Assembly: GCF_029168945.1 (NCBI RefSeq)
Contig: NC_083602.1
Span: 68,034,600-68,098,599 of the forward strand
Origin: Cannabis sativa
Taxonomy: Eukaryota > Streptophyta > Magnoliopsida > Rosales > Cannabaceae
Direction of reading: 5' to 3'
Length of the DNA stretch: 64,000 bases
Shown: positions 47,204 to 60,174 of the stretch, one piece after another
Position numbering within the stretch: the stretch's first letter is position 1
How the letters are laid out: each line of letters begins with the position of its first letter
Notes under the pieces: generated by a model
The model's database searches: none
Seen by the model: the letters and a program-made list of their open reading frames with translations, nothing else
Told to the model about the DNA's origin: nothing
Position numbers and translations under genes: made by a program

Positions 47204-49523
47204 ATGGATGTCGAGTCTCAAGCAGAGAACATGAATGAGGAACAAACCTACGAATGGGAAAGCATAACAACAGAGCTAAACATCACAAAACCAGTAAATG
47301 AGATTCAAATATGTGACGTCCTAGGCAAGAGTCTCGACAAACTGGGAAAATGGGAAGCATTCTACGAAATGTACGCAAAACGGATGGGTTTCGGCACAAG
47401 AAAAGATGATGTACGACGTTCTCAAGGAGTCATTGTAAAGCGCAGGTGGGTTTGTTGTTCCGAGGGTTACAAAAGAATCACAATAACGGACAGACAAAGA
47501 AAAAAGAGACCTCATGATGTCACTAGAACCGGATGTCAGGCAGCATTACGTATTTTACTCACACAACCGTCTAACACTTGGAAATGCAAAGAGCTCAGCA
47601 CAATACACAATCACGACCTCGCTTCACCAAGTGAGGTACAATTTTTGAGATCATATCGAGTAGTGTCCGATGGCTTGCTTGCCCAAGTTAGGTCGATGAA
47701 CTCCGTAGGAATTAAAACTGCCAACATAATGTCTCATGTTGCTTTGCAAAGTGGAGGTTACGAGAGAATGCCATGTCAACTTCGAGATGTCTACAACAGG
47801 GTTGCTGGTTCCAAGCGAGATGAAAAGATAGAGACGGACTCAGAAGGAGCGTTGGGATTTCTTGATTGTCTCGCAGAGAGGGATCCAAATTTCTTCGTTG
47901 TATATCAGGTGGACGAGGAGAATCGATTGGCTAACTTATTTTGGGTAGATGGAAACTCACGTGTCGATTATGTGGCTTTCGGGGATGTACTAGGGTTTGA
48001 TACGACCTACATGACAAATGAGTACAATAAGCCTCTCACTGTTCTCATTGGTGTAAACCACCATTTCAACACATGCATCTTCGAGTTCGCTCTCCTCCTC
48101 CACGAGAAGCTTCCATCCTATTGTTGGCTACTTCAAAAATTTCTCGAATGCCATGGAGATAAGAAGCCCAATGTTGTAGTTACTGACCAAGATGTGGCCA
48201 TGAAACAGGCCATCATGGAACACATGCCAGATGTTACACGCCGTCTATGTGCTTGGCATCTCAATACAAATGCTTCCAAAAATGTTAAAGATCTGATCTT
48301 CTTGAAAAGATTTAAAGATCTGATGTACAACTACTACGAGGAGGAGGATTTTGAACCAAGATGGTTAGACGTCATCGAAAGCCAACAACTAACAGATAAT
48401 GAATGGTGCCAAACAACATTCGACACAAGAAAATAGTGGGCAGAAACTTATTTAAGGGGTTCATTCGTTGCAGGAATGAGAACCACACAACGTTGCGAAT
48501 CGATCAACTCCGCTCTAAAAAATTTTTTAGAGAAGAATTATTGCTTGCGTGAATTCGTAACAACCATAGATTTGACAGTCTCAAAGCTCAGACACAACGA
48601 GACTACAAATGACTTCAAAAGCAGATGCACTCGACCTCACCCACCTAATCCTACATGTTTGACCACGTACTACAACCATTGTGCTGAATTCTACACAAGA
48701 ACTATGTACCACAAGGTTGCTGAGCAGCTTGATTTAGAGAATAATTATTTTGTCCTAGGTCAGGAGGAGGAAGGAGAGTGGCAGATATACACCATTGGAA
48801 AGTTTCAGCATCCGGAAGTCCAATACCGAGTTCATTACTGTGAAGGCCAACGAGCACTACACTGTAGCTGCATGCTATATGAAAGTCAGGGGTACCCTTG
48901 TAGACATTTATGGGCTACAATGAAAAGATTAAACATGAGAAGAATACCTAATACTCTTCTCATGAAGCGATGGAGCAAATCTGCAAAGACTAATCTTCAC
49001 CTACATTTTAACCCCCCAGCACAAGAACAATAGCACATTTATGAGATGGCTAGGTTTGGATCTCTCAGTTCCACTAACTTATAACTTCACTTTCTATGCA
49101 GCAATTACAGGGGATTCGTACACACGTGCAAAGGAAGAGATTGAACGGCTAACTCTAATGTTCAAGGAAGAATTTGAGATGAGTTCCACTCCGGAAGGAG
49201 AGACGCCACAACCTGGAAGATATCGTAACAACCCCAACATTATTAAAGACCCCAAAGTTGTGAGAACAAAGGGTATAGGAAATCCAAGGGAAGGACCGAA
49301 CGGGGAGCAGATCCCAAGAAACTTAAGACATTGTCGCATTTGTCGCTCATCAGGCCATGATTATCGACGGTGCCCAAAGCGTCAACAGAATATTGGATCT
49401 CATGGGCAAAAATCTGCACACAATCATCCAACAACTGACTCATTCAATGAACACTCCAACGCATATTTCCCGGAACCGTCTTCCTCCACACAAGAATCAT
49501 ACTATGGTCATTCATATAACTAG
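47204..49523 (+). pseudogene. FAR1/FHY3-type, MULE-transposase-derived gene (broken)
   Basis: The first frame runs 410 codons to a TAG (48434-48436), then continues in the same frame to 49033. The rest (49041-49523) is in another frame. Domains: FAR1 zinc finger of the WRKY-GCM1 type (Cys 84/85, Cys 111, 'HNHDL' around residues 135-139); MULE transposase core with catalytic Asp in 'GFDTTY' (residue 266), Asp in 'VVTDQD' (328) and Glu in 'TTQRCES' (about 432); SWIM finger 'CSCMLYESQGYPCRH'; and a C-terminal CCHC knuckle C-x2-C-x4-H-x4-C ('CRICRSSGHDYRRC', near 49333-49374). FAR1-family proteins are light-signalling transcription factors or active transposases. The zinc knuckle, kept catalytic triad and flanking repeats favour a transposon gene. 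One nonsense codon and frameshifts near 49031-49080 disable it. Inactivation looks fairly recent because the frames are otherwise clean. Confidence 0.85.
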
Positions 49524-52500
49524 CTATTTTTAACCATTGATGTTTTAAGCTTTATGACTCTAATTATTGCTTCAAAAATTCTAGATTTATATACTTCATG
49601 TTATGTTTGTCGTGTTTAAGGTAATTATCTCAACCAATCTCAAAATTATAATTAACGAACAAATAAATTATTTTAGGCAAAAAAATTCAATCTTATAAGG
49701 TTAAAATTTCCATAGTAATTAATTTTTTATATATAAAATAATAAAAACAATACACCAACGTAAAACTCAATGTATACCAACACATAATTTCATAAGTTAT
49801 AACAAATTATTCTTAACAATATACTACGAAATATAAATGAACGTACTCGGTATGTGATATTTTGTACACTAATTTTACTAAACAGCATGCAGAAACAATT
49901 AATGTACAAGGTACGTAATATAATGTACTCAACTACAATCCCACAATTACATACATGATATGAAGGAATGAAAATACCAAAATAATCCCACTCCGACAAC
50001 ATGGCCCCACTGCATACAGTATATTTGTACAATTAACTGCCACGAACAGTAAAGCTGTTGTACTTTTTCGTACATTAACTAACGTAAACAGTAAATTAAT
50101 TGTACCTTTTCATTTTTTAATTAAAAAAATAAATGTACAACCGGTAAAGAAACCTAGAATAACTGGTTCTCAACTAAATTAAATAATTAAAAAAAAAACT
50201 ATTATAACGTGGGACCTACTTGCCGTACAACGGATTTCAATCCGTGATTTTTACTTCTGGACACAAAATCGTTCGCCTATATATTGATTTGTAAGAAGAT
50301 GACTAATTAACTAGTAGCATGTAAATGATTTTGAAAAAAAAAAAAGAAAACAAAAGTTAGTAGCTTGGAACGAACACATTATCACTTACGGAGAGAAATG
50401 AACGACTTACACCAACACCAGGTAAATAACGGAGGAGTGTACTTGCTACTTATTACACAAAGATTAAAAAAGATGAATATTAAGATTCTTATACCAGAAA
50501 TTTGTAGGTTGTTAATCTAATCCAATCTCACTATTTTGCTCATAATACATTTAATTCGCACTAAGTGCAGATTTCATATTTTAGTTCCAATCTAATCCAC
50601 GCAATACCATAAATCCAATCCAATCTGCAAAAGTGTGATTGGATTTGTTATTTTGAATTAGTTACTTTTCAATATTAAACTATTTAATATTTATGAAAAA
50701 AAAATATATATATTTTTTCACATAACAACAAAATAAAATAAATTATTGTTATCTCAAACAACAAATTAAAATAAATAAAATAACAAATAACAAATTTAGA
50801 AAAAAAAAAATTGTATGTATAAAAAATATTTAATTTTGTTTAAATTGTATGTAAAAAAATTATATATATGAATAAAATATATATTTAATCTATTAAATTT
50901 TAAAAATATACGTGTATTATATGTATTAAATTTTTTAATTATTATTTTTTTACATTAAAATTTTAATTATAATTTTTTTTATAAATATGTGTGGATTAAA
51001 TTTAATCAATTACTTTTACATGTAAATTAATATGGAATCCGTGTAAGTGGGGATTTTAAATTTTCCAATTCAATTCCATCCACACAAGTACGAATGTCCG
51101 TACAAATGCGAATATTCACCGTCACTTTAAGAATTGGATTGAATTGCAAATTAAATTGAATCTCCTATTTTATTAACACCATGAAAATATTCATTCATAA
51201 AAAAAAAAAAAAAAAAAAAAAAAGTGAGACTGAGAGTCACTATAAATAAAATTTAATAATTATTTCTATAATAATAATCGTAAAATTTGAAGTGAACATA
51301 GTCTTTGGCTTCGCGTGAGAAAATCTAAGATAAATGGATAAACAATCACAACAAAAGAAGCAAAACACCTCAAAGAAGAAAAAAAAAGTGACGTGAGAAA
51401 TGTGCAGAGAAAAACATCAGAGATAGTACTAGGAGAAGAGTGACCATAAACTATGGGGGGTAAAATTGGGTGGGAGAAGAGGTAAATGACGGTCTACCAT
51501 GAGACAAGGAATCATATCCACCTTGGAACTCAAAACACAGAAACACAATATACATATATATATATGTACTATTATCTAATTTCACTCACTCTTTTTATCA
51601 ATCACTTTGCCTACATTATGTAGTACACGCAACCTGTAATTTCTTTCAAGCTTTCTGATTCTGTCTACTGCAGCATCACCATCGTCATGCAGTTGCGTTT
51701 GCACCCATTTATTCATCCATAAACCTATCAAATATTATATACATGTCAACTGTCTCCTATCACCCTGTCATCACCTATTTTCATTTTTATCATACCAGCA
51801 TGACATCATATATTGGGTCAAAGTCAAAAACATGTTTCATTTATTTTTATCTCTTTAATCCTTCATGTTATCTTTTTTGCTCACTAAAAATGTTGGTCTT
51901 TGCAGTAAATTAATTTTTAGCTGAAATGATAAAATGGGGAGTGGAGCCTTGGAGGTTTTGGTATATTGTCATATGAAGAATTGTAACCTATATTTTTTTT
52001 GTAGTGGAAGTTAAATTACACTCTCTCAATCATATCAGATATAACATATACATTATAATGTGTGCCTATATAGATCACTAAATGTGCAATTGAAATCCAT
52101 AATTTAAGCACTCTACTCTGATTTCCCACTTCAGATATCCATAATTTGCTTCGATATAGCACAATATTTATAATAGCTGACATGATCCATTTTCAGTAAA
52201 GATCGAAAGTAGGAACAATGATTTTAGTATGATGAATTGATAAAAAAAAATAATCTAACTTTTCAAGACGAGTTTATCAAAAGATTAGAATCTATGAGAA
52301 GAACTAAGCAAGGGAAATAAGGGAGGAAAAGAGAGAGAGAAAGGAAAGTTTGGCTTATTAACTTGGCGGCAGGAAAAGTATATATCCCAACAAAACTGAC
52401 CTATACACACGTAAAATATATTGCTATTTAACGAAGAATTATTGATCAGAAAGGTAAGAATTAGATTCACTGTGGCCTGTGTCAAATTCAGGGTCAAATC

Positions 52501-52960
52501 TAGTATCCTATCCTATGCCTACTACTACTACCACCACCACCTCTATTTGCCACATCGTCCCACTTTCCTAAATGTGTGTGTACACAACTCGCTCCTAATA
52601 AGATGAACCATACCATGAGTTAGATTAGATGTGAGTACATACCACTCGTAGTTTATGAGAGTGTAAAGTGATTGTATTGGCTCACTTTTTTTTCTCTACC
52701 ACTTTAATTCAATTTAATTTAATTAATTTTCTTCGTCATAGTTCTTAGTTGGTCTTTAAGCTACTTACTATTTTTTTCTTTGAATCAATTAAGATGGTCG
52801 TGGCTTTTTCTTCATAGGTGACAATTTCGCAATCGCTTTGATTGCTTGCTATGTCTTAATAGGATGGGTGTATTTAAAGAATGCCCACTTCAAGACTCAA
52901 TCTCTTAAACATACTCTCTCTCTTCTTTCTCTCTCTCTCTCTTTCTTTATGGAAACTTGT
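49524..52960. other. Intergenic AT-rich DNA, includes a degenerate hAT-like repeat (50510-51180)
   Basis: No supported gene. 49840-50110 is rich in GTAC motifs ('aacgtac', 'ttgtac', 'aatgtac'). 50510-51180 is full of 'ccaatctaatcc' and 'aatccaatccaat' motifs and resembles the right half of the 61.6-63.7-kb element, so it is probably a diverged relative. A 25-base A-run ends it near 51200-51224. 51300-52960 is unique-looking upstream DNA of MIR164; a CT microsatellite (about 52915-52945) precedes its TATA box. Confidence 0.5.
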
Positions 52961-52961
52961 C

Positions 52962-52968
52962 TATAAAA
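52962..52968 (+). promoter_or_regulatory. Putative TATA box of MIR164
   Basis: 'tataaaa' lies about 85 nt upstream of the mature miRNA, right after a CT-rich tract, as is common in plant MIR promoters. A transcription start roughly 30 nt downstream would leave a short leader to the hairpin. Confidence 0.5.
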
Positions 52969-53029
52969 GCTTGTCCTTCTTCACTTTTCTTCATGCATTC
53001 TCAACTGAATTATGGTCATGGTTACGGTT

Positions 53030-53160
53030 ATGGGGAGTGGCTCTTGCTGGAGAAGCAGGGCACGTGCAACAGAGCTATCTACAAAAGGCTCAACTCAACT
53101 ACATTGCAAGTAGTAGTGTTTGCACGTGCTCCCCTTCTCCAACATGAGTTTCTCACCCAA
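53030..53160 (+). ncRNA. MIR164: MIR164 precursor hairpin
   Basis: Positions 53048-53068 spell a 21-nt sequence identical, as I know it, to the conserved plant miR164a (starts TGGAGAAGCAGGG, ends CACGTGCA). The opposite arm 53121-53141 pairs with it, leaving unpaired bases only at about miRNA positions 9-10 and a G-U at position 12. The miR164* strand with 2-nt 3' overhang would be 53123-53143 (starts CACGTGCTCCCC). The loop is 52 nt and the stem extends below the duplex ('gtggctctt' against 'aactcat'). miR164 guides cleavage of NAC transcription-factor mRNAs (CUC1/CUC2, NAC1, ORE1 groups), limiting organ boundaries, lateral roots and ageing. The - strand reading does not give the miRNA. The exact family member (a, b or c) cannot be assigned. 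Confidence 0.95.
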
Positions 53161-55699
53161 TTATTTGGCGTATTACAAACAACAATTGGAGCTTCCAGAG
53201 TTTAATTCTTATGTTAGGTAAAGCTGTTTTTTTCTTTCTTTTTTTTTACCACTCTTTTTAACATATACATTTTGTTTGTATGTATGGATATTGTTTGGTC
53301 TGCTTTCTCTCAAACAGGCATGAAAAAAGTGGCATTTCTCGGCAAGGAACCAAAAAGAACGGTTGGGTTATATATAGATGCATAATGAACGAGAAATCCT
53401 ACTTCTCTCAAATTTACAGTTTAGCTTTGTATTGTACCAACTCATTTTTTGGAATGAAGAGAAAATTTAAAATGAACTACTAATTATTATCATGCATTTG
53501 CATTGTTCCTCAAAAATTTCTTCATATCACTTCCCTCTTAAAATATCTGACGTAAACTAAGTATCAAGATGTTTACAAAGAAACTATATTCACCAATAAA
53601 GAAATTTTGGAAGTGGTCTGGATATGCAAGCATAATAACCTTTTGAAATTGTTCAAAATCTAGAAGTGGCTCTACAGTTGCCCCACAATAGAGGAAAAGA
53701 AAAAGTTAAAATAGTCAAATAAAAATGAGTAGCCCAAAGAAGGTTGGTGTAGTCATCATTTAACTGCAATAGACAATAAAAAAAATAAGAAAAACAGCAT
53801 TAGTTTTGAGTCTTTTGACCAATACCAATGATGCAATAGCTGTACTTTTTAGGTTTGCATAATATTAGTCTCCGGCTATGTAGTACGGACAATGCACTAT
53901 AGGTGGAACGAGCTGCTGTGGCAACAACACATAAAAAGGGTTTAAACCTGAGCCAGATGGCGTAAGAATGTAGTTGATCCAAGCCAAAACTTTGAACCTA
54001 TGCCTAAGAAGGTGGGGGACATTTAGTAGTTAGGTGATCCCCCACCCAATTTTTTGTTCCCTTTTTTCTTTTTCTTTTTTTAGTTTCTCTCTTTTTATTT
54101 TTTGAGCATAGGGGTGTTGGAAATTGAAGTGAAGAAGGGAGACAAGGAAAAAAAATAAAACAAAAAGCAGAGCTGCTGGCTGGCTGCTGGTGCTGGTGAT
54201 GCTGCTACTTACTGCTGCCGCTGCCACATTGAAGGTGAACCTTAAATTGCAAGCAAGGCCTTAAAACTCTAGTATAGGAACGAAGGTAAAGAGAGGGAAA
54301 AAGAAAGAGAAAAAATATAAAGGAATATATAAGAAAGTTCCACACGCAATGCACATCCATCGAGGGTTGAAAAAACAAATTATTATTTTTTTTTATAATT
54401 TATTTGTGTATATGTTATATGTATCAATGATTATGTCATGCTCCAGGTTATTTATACCTCGGCCTACCCTCGTTGGTCCACATGACAGGCCAAGGAAGTA
54501 AGCATGCCCATCAGTGAGCTAAACTACCTAAAAAAAATGAAAAAAATAGCTTAAGTATATAAAATTTTACATCCATCAGATGAGTAAATAATAGGTAAAA
54601 TAGAGCACCGAATTTTTGAGGTATATGAGCAATACATTTTAACTAATCATTTTATATGTTTGTTTTCAATTATTTTATTAATAAAAAGTTTAAAGATGTA
54701 AATTTAAAGAATTTAATGTATAGTGTAATATAAATGTGTAAAGTAAAATAGATAATTTAAAATTTTAATGAAGTATTTTAAATGATAGGATAAAAATAAC
54801 TTCTTCAGGTTAGATGGTCATTATTCATTAGTTCTTGTAGTGTTTTTTTTAGCAAATTAGTTCTTGTAGTTTATGTTAACATATTTTCATGAGAAGAGAA
54901 CAGAAAACTCTAATAAACACAGTAGAATTCTTGACTTTTAGATAGTAAAACTTCGTTATACAAACTAATTTTGTAAGAGTGACTAATATTATGATGTTAA
55001 TAATTTGCTAAGTAACGTCACTTGACACTTGCCAAGCCTGATTTGAACTCAAATTATGTTTTTCCTTTTTATGGGTTTTTTTTTTCTTTGAAAGGTGGGT
55101 TTTATTTTATTTTGAATTTTGATGATGTACCTTCTTCAGTAGATGTGGCCATCTTGTTCAGCCAATTTTAATGGGGTTGGTGTATTGTTAAGAGAAATTG
55201 AGAATCATTTTCTGATCCATCTTAAATGATTTGGTAGAAATTTTGGAAATATATCTAAAGAGAAAGGCCTGCTTTTATGAGCTGTGTGTTTGTGCACTTG
55301 TGATGTTGAAAGAGCCAGTTCATGCATGTTCAGTTTCATGAATTGGCTACTTCATTGATATGGAAAAGAACAGATGCAAGTAGTGCTTTCCAAAATGCAA
55401 GTACATTCCTAATAGATGCTTATGCCATGAAGCGGAGAAACATAAATGCAAAAGCTGCAAAACAAAGGGAGAAGTATGGAGAGAGTTGCATAATGAGTCA
55501 TCCTTACTGAAAAACACAATTTAATGTATTGTTTCAAAACTGATCCCAATATCAGTACCAAAAGTAGCTAGCTACTCTATCATTGGTAGAAAAACTAATA
55601 AATTCTTTAGCATAGTTTATTATCAGCTTCCCAAACTATACAGCTCTATACTATCATACCAGGAAAAAACAAACTCTCATTTCTAAATATTAATTTGCT
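53161..55699. other. Intergenic DNA between MIR164 and KCS
   Basis: No supported protein gene. A 65-codon - strand frame at 54030-54227 begins with an Ala/Ser-rich and then hydrophobic stretch resembling a signal peptide, but its second half is encoded by low-complexity AAG/AAA repeats, so I do not call it. (GCT)n-type repeats occur at 54172-54226. The rest is AT-rich, without recognisable repeats or RNA genes. The end near 55.6 kb is the 3' flank of the KCS gene. Confidence 0.5.
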
Positions 55700-57034
55700 T
55701 CAATGATCCATTATATCTGGAACTTCCACCGCATACCTGTGGATCCAATCAGACCAGACATTAGAACTTTCATGGTCAAGATGTTTGATGCACTTCCAAA
55801 CTGCACTGTTACACTTGAGCCCACTCCCGAAAGACAACTGCCAAACTCGGTCCCCTTTCTTAACTCTTCCTTTTGCCTCAAGATAGCAAAGTGAGTACCA
55901 AATTGAGGCAGAGGATGTGTTCCCAAACTTGTGAAGTGTCATCCTTGAGGCTTCAATGTCCTTTTCTCTCAACTTCAGTTTCTCCTTCACTGTTTCGATA
56001 ACTGACTTCCCGCCTGAATGAATACAAAAATGCTCAAACGCTTTCTTAAAGTTTGGTATATAGGGCCCTCTTTTTTTTGCTGGGGGCCAAATTTTCTTCC
56101 AAACAATTGCCAAAATGTACTTGACTTGCTCTGAATAGGGTAGTACCAATACTGCAAGTGTAGCCGTATTAACTCTTAAGGCTTTCCCTGCTACTTGCTT
56201 GAGTGATTTTGATAAGTTAACCCCAGTAAATCCATCCTTACCTGGCTCCTGGATTACACATTTGTAATAACTATCTTTGGCATAGGTTCTCACCAAGTGT
56301 TTAAGTTCATATTTGGCTACTCTTTTGTCTCTTTTCCGATTGGAAAGCAAGACCGCAGCACCACCCATCCGAAACAAACAATTAGCAAGCAACATGGACT
56401 TGACTTTTCCATTGTAGATATTTGAATAAACAGATTCCATACTCAGAATCAAAGCTAGAGAGTTCTCATGAACTTTGAGGAGGTCTTCAGCCAAAGAAAC
56501 TGATAATAGTCCGGCACTGCATCCCATTCCAGAGAGGTTGAAGCTCTTTATATTGCTTCTCAAACCAAACTTGTTGACAATCTTGGAAGCAAAAGAGGGA
56601 GCTGGACAAATGACGCTGCAGTTAGTTATGAGAATATCAATGCTTTTTGGGTCAATTTTGTGCCTGGAAAGGAGCTCTTGTGCTACTGAAAAGAGCACCA
56701 TTTCAACTTGTACAGCTGAGTTAAGAGTTTGATCGGTTGGATACAGATGAATACCAGCGGGAAAGTAGCTTTTGCTTCCAAGACCAGATCTTTTCAAGAC
56801 TTTAGTTTGAAACTCAATAGTCTCACTGTTGAATTTGCCTAATCTTTCTATGTGTTCTACGAAGGTAGATGTAGGGGCTCGGTAAGCATCAGGGGCACTA
56901 TAACACATGAAATCAACTAGATATACACGTTTTGTTTTGTAGAAGAGATATACAGCAGTGGCTATGGCGAGAATGGCTGCTAGAATCTTGAGCTGGCTAA
57001 AGACAAATATTACATTGGCAAGGAAGAACTCCAT
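55700..57034 (-). CDS. 3-ketoacyl-CoA synthase (FAE1/CUT1-type), single exon
   Basis: The 444-residue protein from ATG 57032-57034 is a beta-ketoacyl-CoA synthase of the ER fatty-acid elongase. It condenses malonyl-CoA with long-chain acyl-CoA, the step that sets chain length for waxes, suberin, sphingolipids or seed oils. The catalytic triad is intact: Cys 172 in 'NLSGMGCSAG', His 339 in 'HFCIHSGGK' and Asn 372 in 'HKFGNTSS'; the His-Asn distance (33) equals that of FAE1. The C-terminal 'GDRVWQLSFGSGLKCNSAVW' is typical. Residues 6-32 form a hydrophobic membrane segment. Family members usually have about 450-520 residues and often two N-terminal helices, so this is a short type. An in-frame ATG 120 nt upstream (57152-57154) would add 40 residues ('MPKQWHTSLLVKAIYQIFAC') lacking family features; I prefer the inner start. 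The subfamily number is uncertain. Confidence 0.93.
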   Translation of the reverse strand: MEFFLANVIFVFSQLKILAAILAIATAVYLFYKTKRVYLVDFMCYSAPDAYRAPTSTFVEHIERLGKFNSETIEFQTKVLKRSGLGSKSYFPAGIHLYPTDQTLNSAVQVEMVLFSVAQELLSRHKIDPKSIDILITNCSVICPAPSFASKIVNKFGLRSNIKSFNLSGMGCSAGLLSVSLAEDLLKVHENSLALILSMESVYSNIYNGKVKSMLLANCLFRMGGAAVLLSNRKRDKRVAKYELKHLVRTYAKDSYYKCVIQEPGKDGFTGVNLSKSLKQVAGKALRVNTATLAVLVLPYSEQVKYILAIVWKKIWPPAKKRGPYIPNFKKAFEHFCIHSGGKSVIETVKEKLKLREKDIEASRMTLHKFGNTSSASIWYSLCYLEAKGRVKKGDRVWQLSFGSGLKCNSAVWKCIKHLDHESSNVWSDWIHRYAVEVPDIMDH

Positions 57035-57881
57035 GTCGATAATGTTAGTAGATGATGAGTTATGGTGTTGAAATTTACAGGGTTGACAATATATACATGC
57101 AAAAATTTGGTAAATGGCTTTGACAAGTAAAGAAGTGTGCCATTGTTTAGGCATAACAAACGGATGGTTAGAAGACTCATGCCAAGGCAGTGAGTAGATA
57201 ACTGGTCACGTAGCAAGTAATTTTCACAGAAAATTTATAATGCTGGTAAGTTTGTAACTAAAAGGAAAACAAAGAAGGCCAACGATAAGCGGATCTTAAT
57301 ATTTTTGTAGTAAAATATGCTTCTCAAGTTTAACATTTTTAAAAATTGTCATCAAGGACAAGGAGGATCACACAGTCACGCTCCGTTAACGTTTGAAACG
57401 GTGTAGATATTAAGATAGACTAAAATTGATGTTTTCTTTTTATTTTTTGGAAAGGGCTAAACTTCATTCATGCTTGCTCGCATACACAGGCAGATAAATA
57501 CCAATGTGTCATCTAGCTCAAAAATGAAAAAGAACAAAATCATGTTTTCCTTCGGTAATATGGGCACTGCTTTACATGAACAAGTAACAAAATAAAACAT
57601 CTTGATTCGGCAAACCAAATTAACGACATCACTTGATACAAGAAACTATAGAAACATAGAAGCATCACTACAGATCAAATCCGTGATCAAAACATATGCT
57701 AATATATTCTCATCGGTCAACAAACAGCAGTAATAATTTAAAATCTCGTAGCTTTTACTGAACAAAATTGTGAACCATAATAATTTTCAGTGAAAACACC
57801 ATCACATTGGAAAAACTAAAACAAAGGAAAGTCTGGCAACAGGAAATTAAGTTCTTCTAACAAATAAAATATTACAGAGGT
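57035..57881. other. Spacer between KCS 5' end and RPL22 3' end
   Basis: About 850 bp with no gene. It should contain the KCS promoter and the 3'UTR of RPL22, both on the - strand. No TATA box stands out clearly. Confidence 0.5.
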
Positions 57882-59551
<1,670 letters not shown>

Positions 59552-59561
59552 ATTTGCTTGT

Positions 59562-60170
59562 TCTGTACCAAAAGAACCAAATAACAAACCAAACTAACTC
59601 AACATTATGTCTCTTAAACCACATCTAAAGACATTTTTACTGGCATCGAATTAGCAGAGCCCCATGCCATAATAAACAATTTATCATAAAGGTAAAAAAA
59701 AATACAAATTTGGCTACTAACAAAAAAATATATATCGATTACAAGCGTTAATTTCTACTATGCGCCCATCTTTAAATTAGTCTTTCAGCTATACAATATG
59801 TCCTTTCCCCAGAAATTAAATCGTTTAAAATAGAAATCATTGCTTCCGAGTCTTCAATATTCAAATTAATGGAAAATAATATTACAAGGACAAGAAAAAA
59901 AATAGTTTCCCACTCTAAAATCGGTTCTTAACTAAGTTTTCTCAGAACCCGCATCAAAATCTTAGCCTCTATTTTGATATGGGAAATGAAATCACAGTGA
60001 CTAATTTCCAATTCCAACATTCAAGGAAACAATCTAAATCGTACATGAAAAGAGAGAGAGAGAGCAAGAGAGAGAGTTACCGGTGGCCACAGAATTAGAG
60101 GCTGAGAGAGAGATGTAAAAGATGGTGGAGCTGCGCGTCGTCTGAGAGGAAATAGAAGCTAGGGTTTTGG
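59562..60170 (-). promoter_or_regulatory. RPL22: 5'UTR exon, 5'UTR intron and telo-box of RPL22
   Basis: On the - strand the leader exon (about 60170-60081) has no ATG and ends at 'GGCCACCG|GTAACTC'. The intron 59563-60080 ends 'TTTGGTACAG'. The string AAAACCCTAGC (complement of 60158-60168) is a telo-box, the usual element of plant ribosomal-protein promoters. A GA-rich microsatellite opens the intron (60052-60076). Confidence 0.75.
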
Positions 60171-60174
60171 TTTT

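Noticed and set aside
54030..54227. 65-codon - strand frame with a signal-peptide-like start
   Set aside because: The second half is encoded by low-complexity purine repeats. There is no known peptide motif, and the hydrophobic part comes from T-rich DNA.
59552..59587. Upstream extension of the eL22 frame ('[12 protein letters not shown]')
   Set aside because: It runs through the 5'UTR splice acceptor. Family proteins start at MSRG-type sequence, and the joined product has exactly the usual 124 residues.
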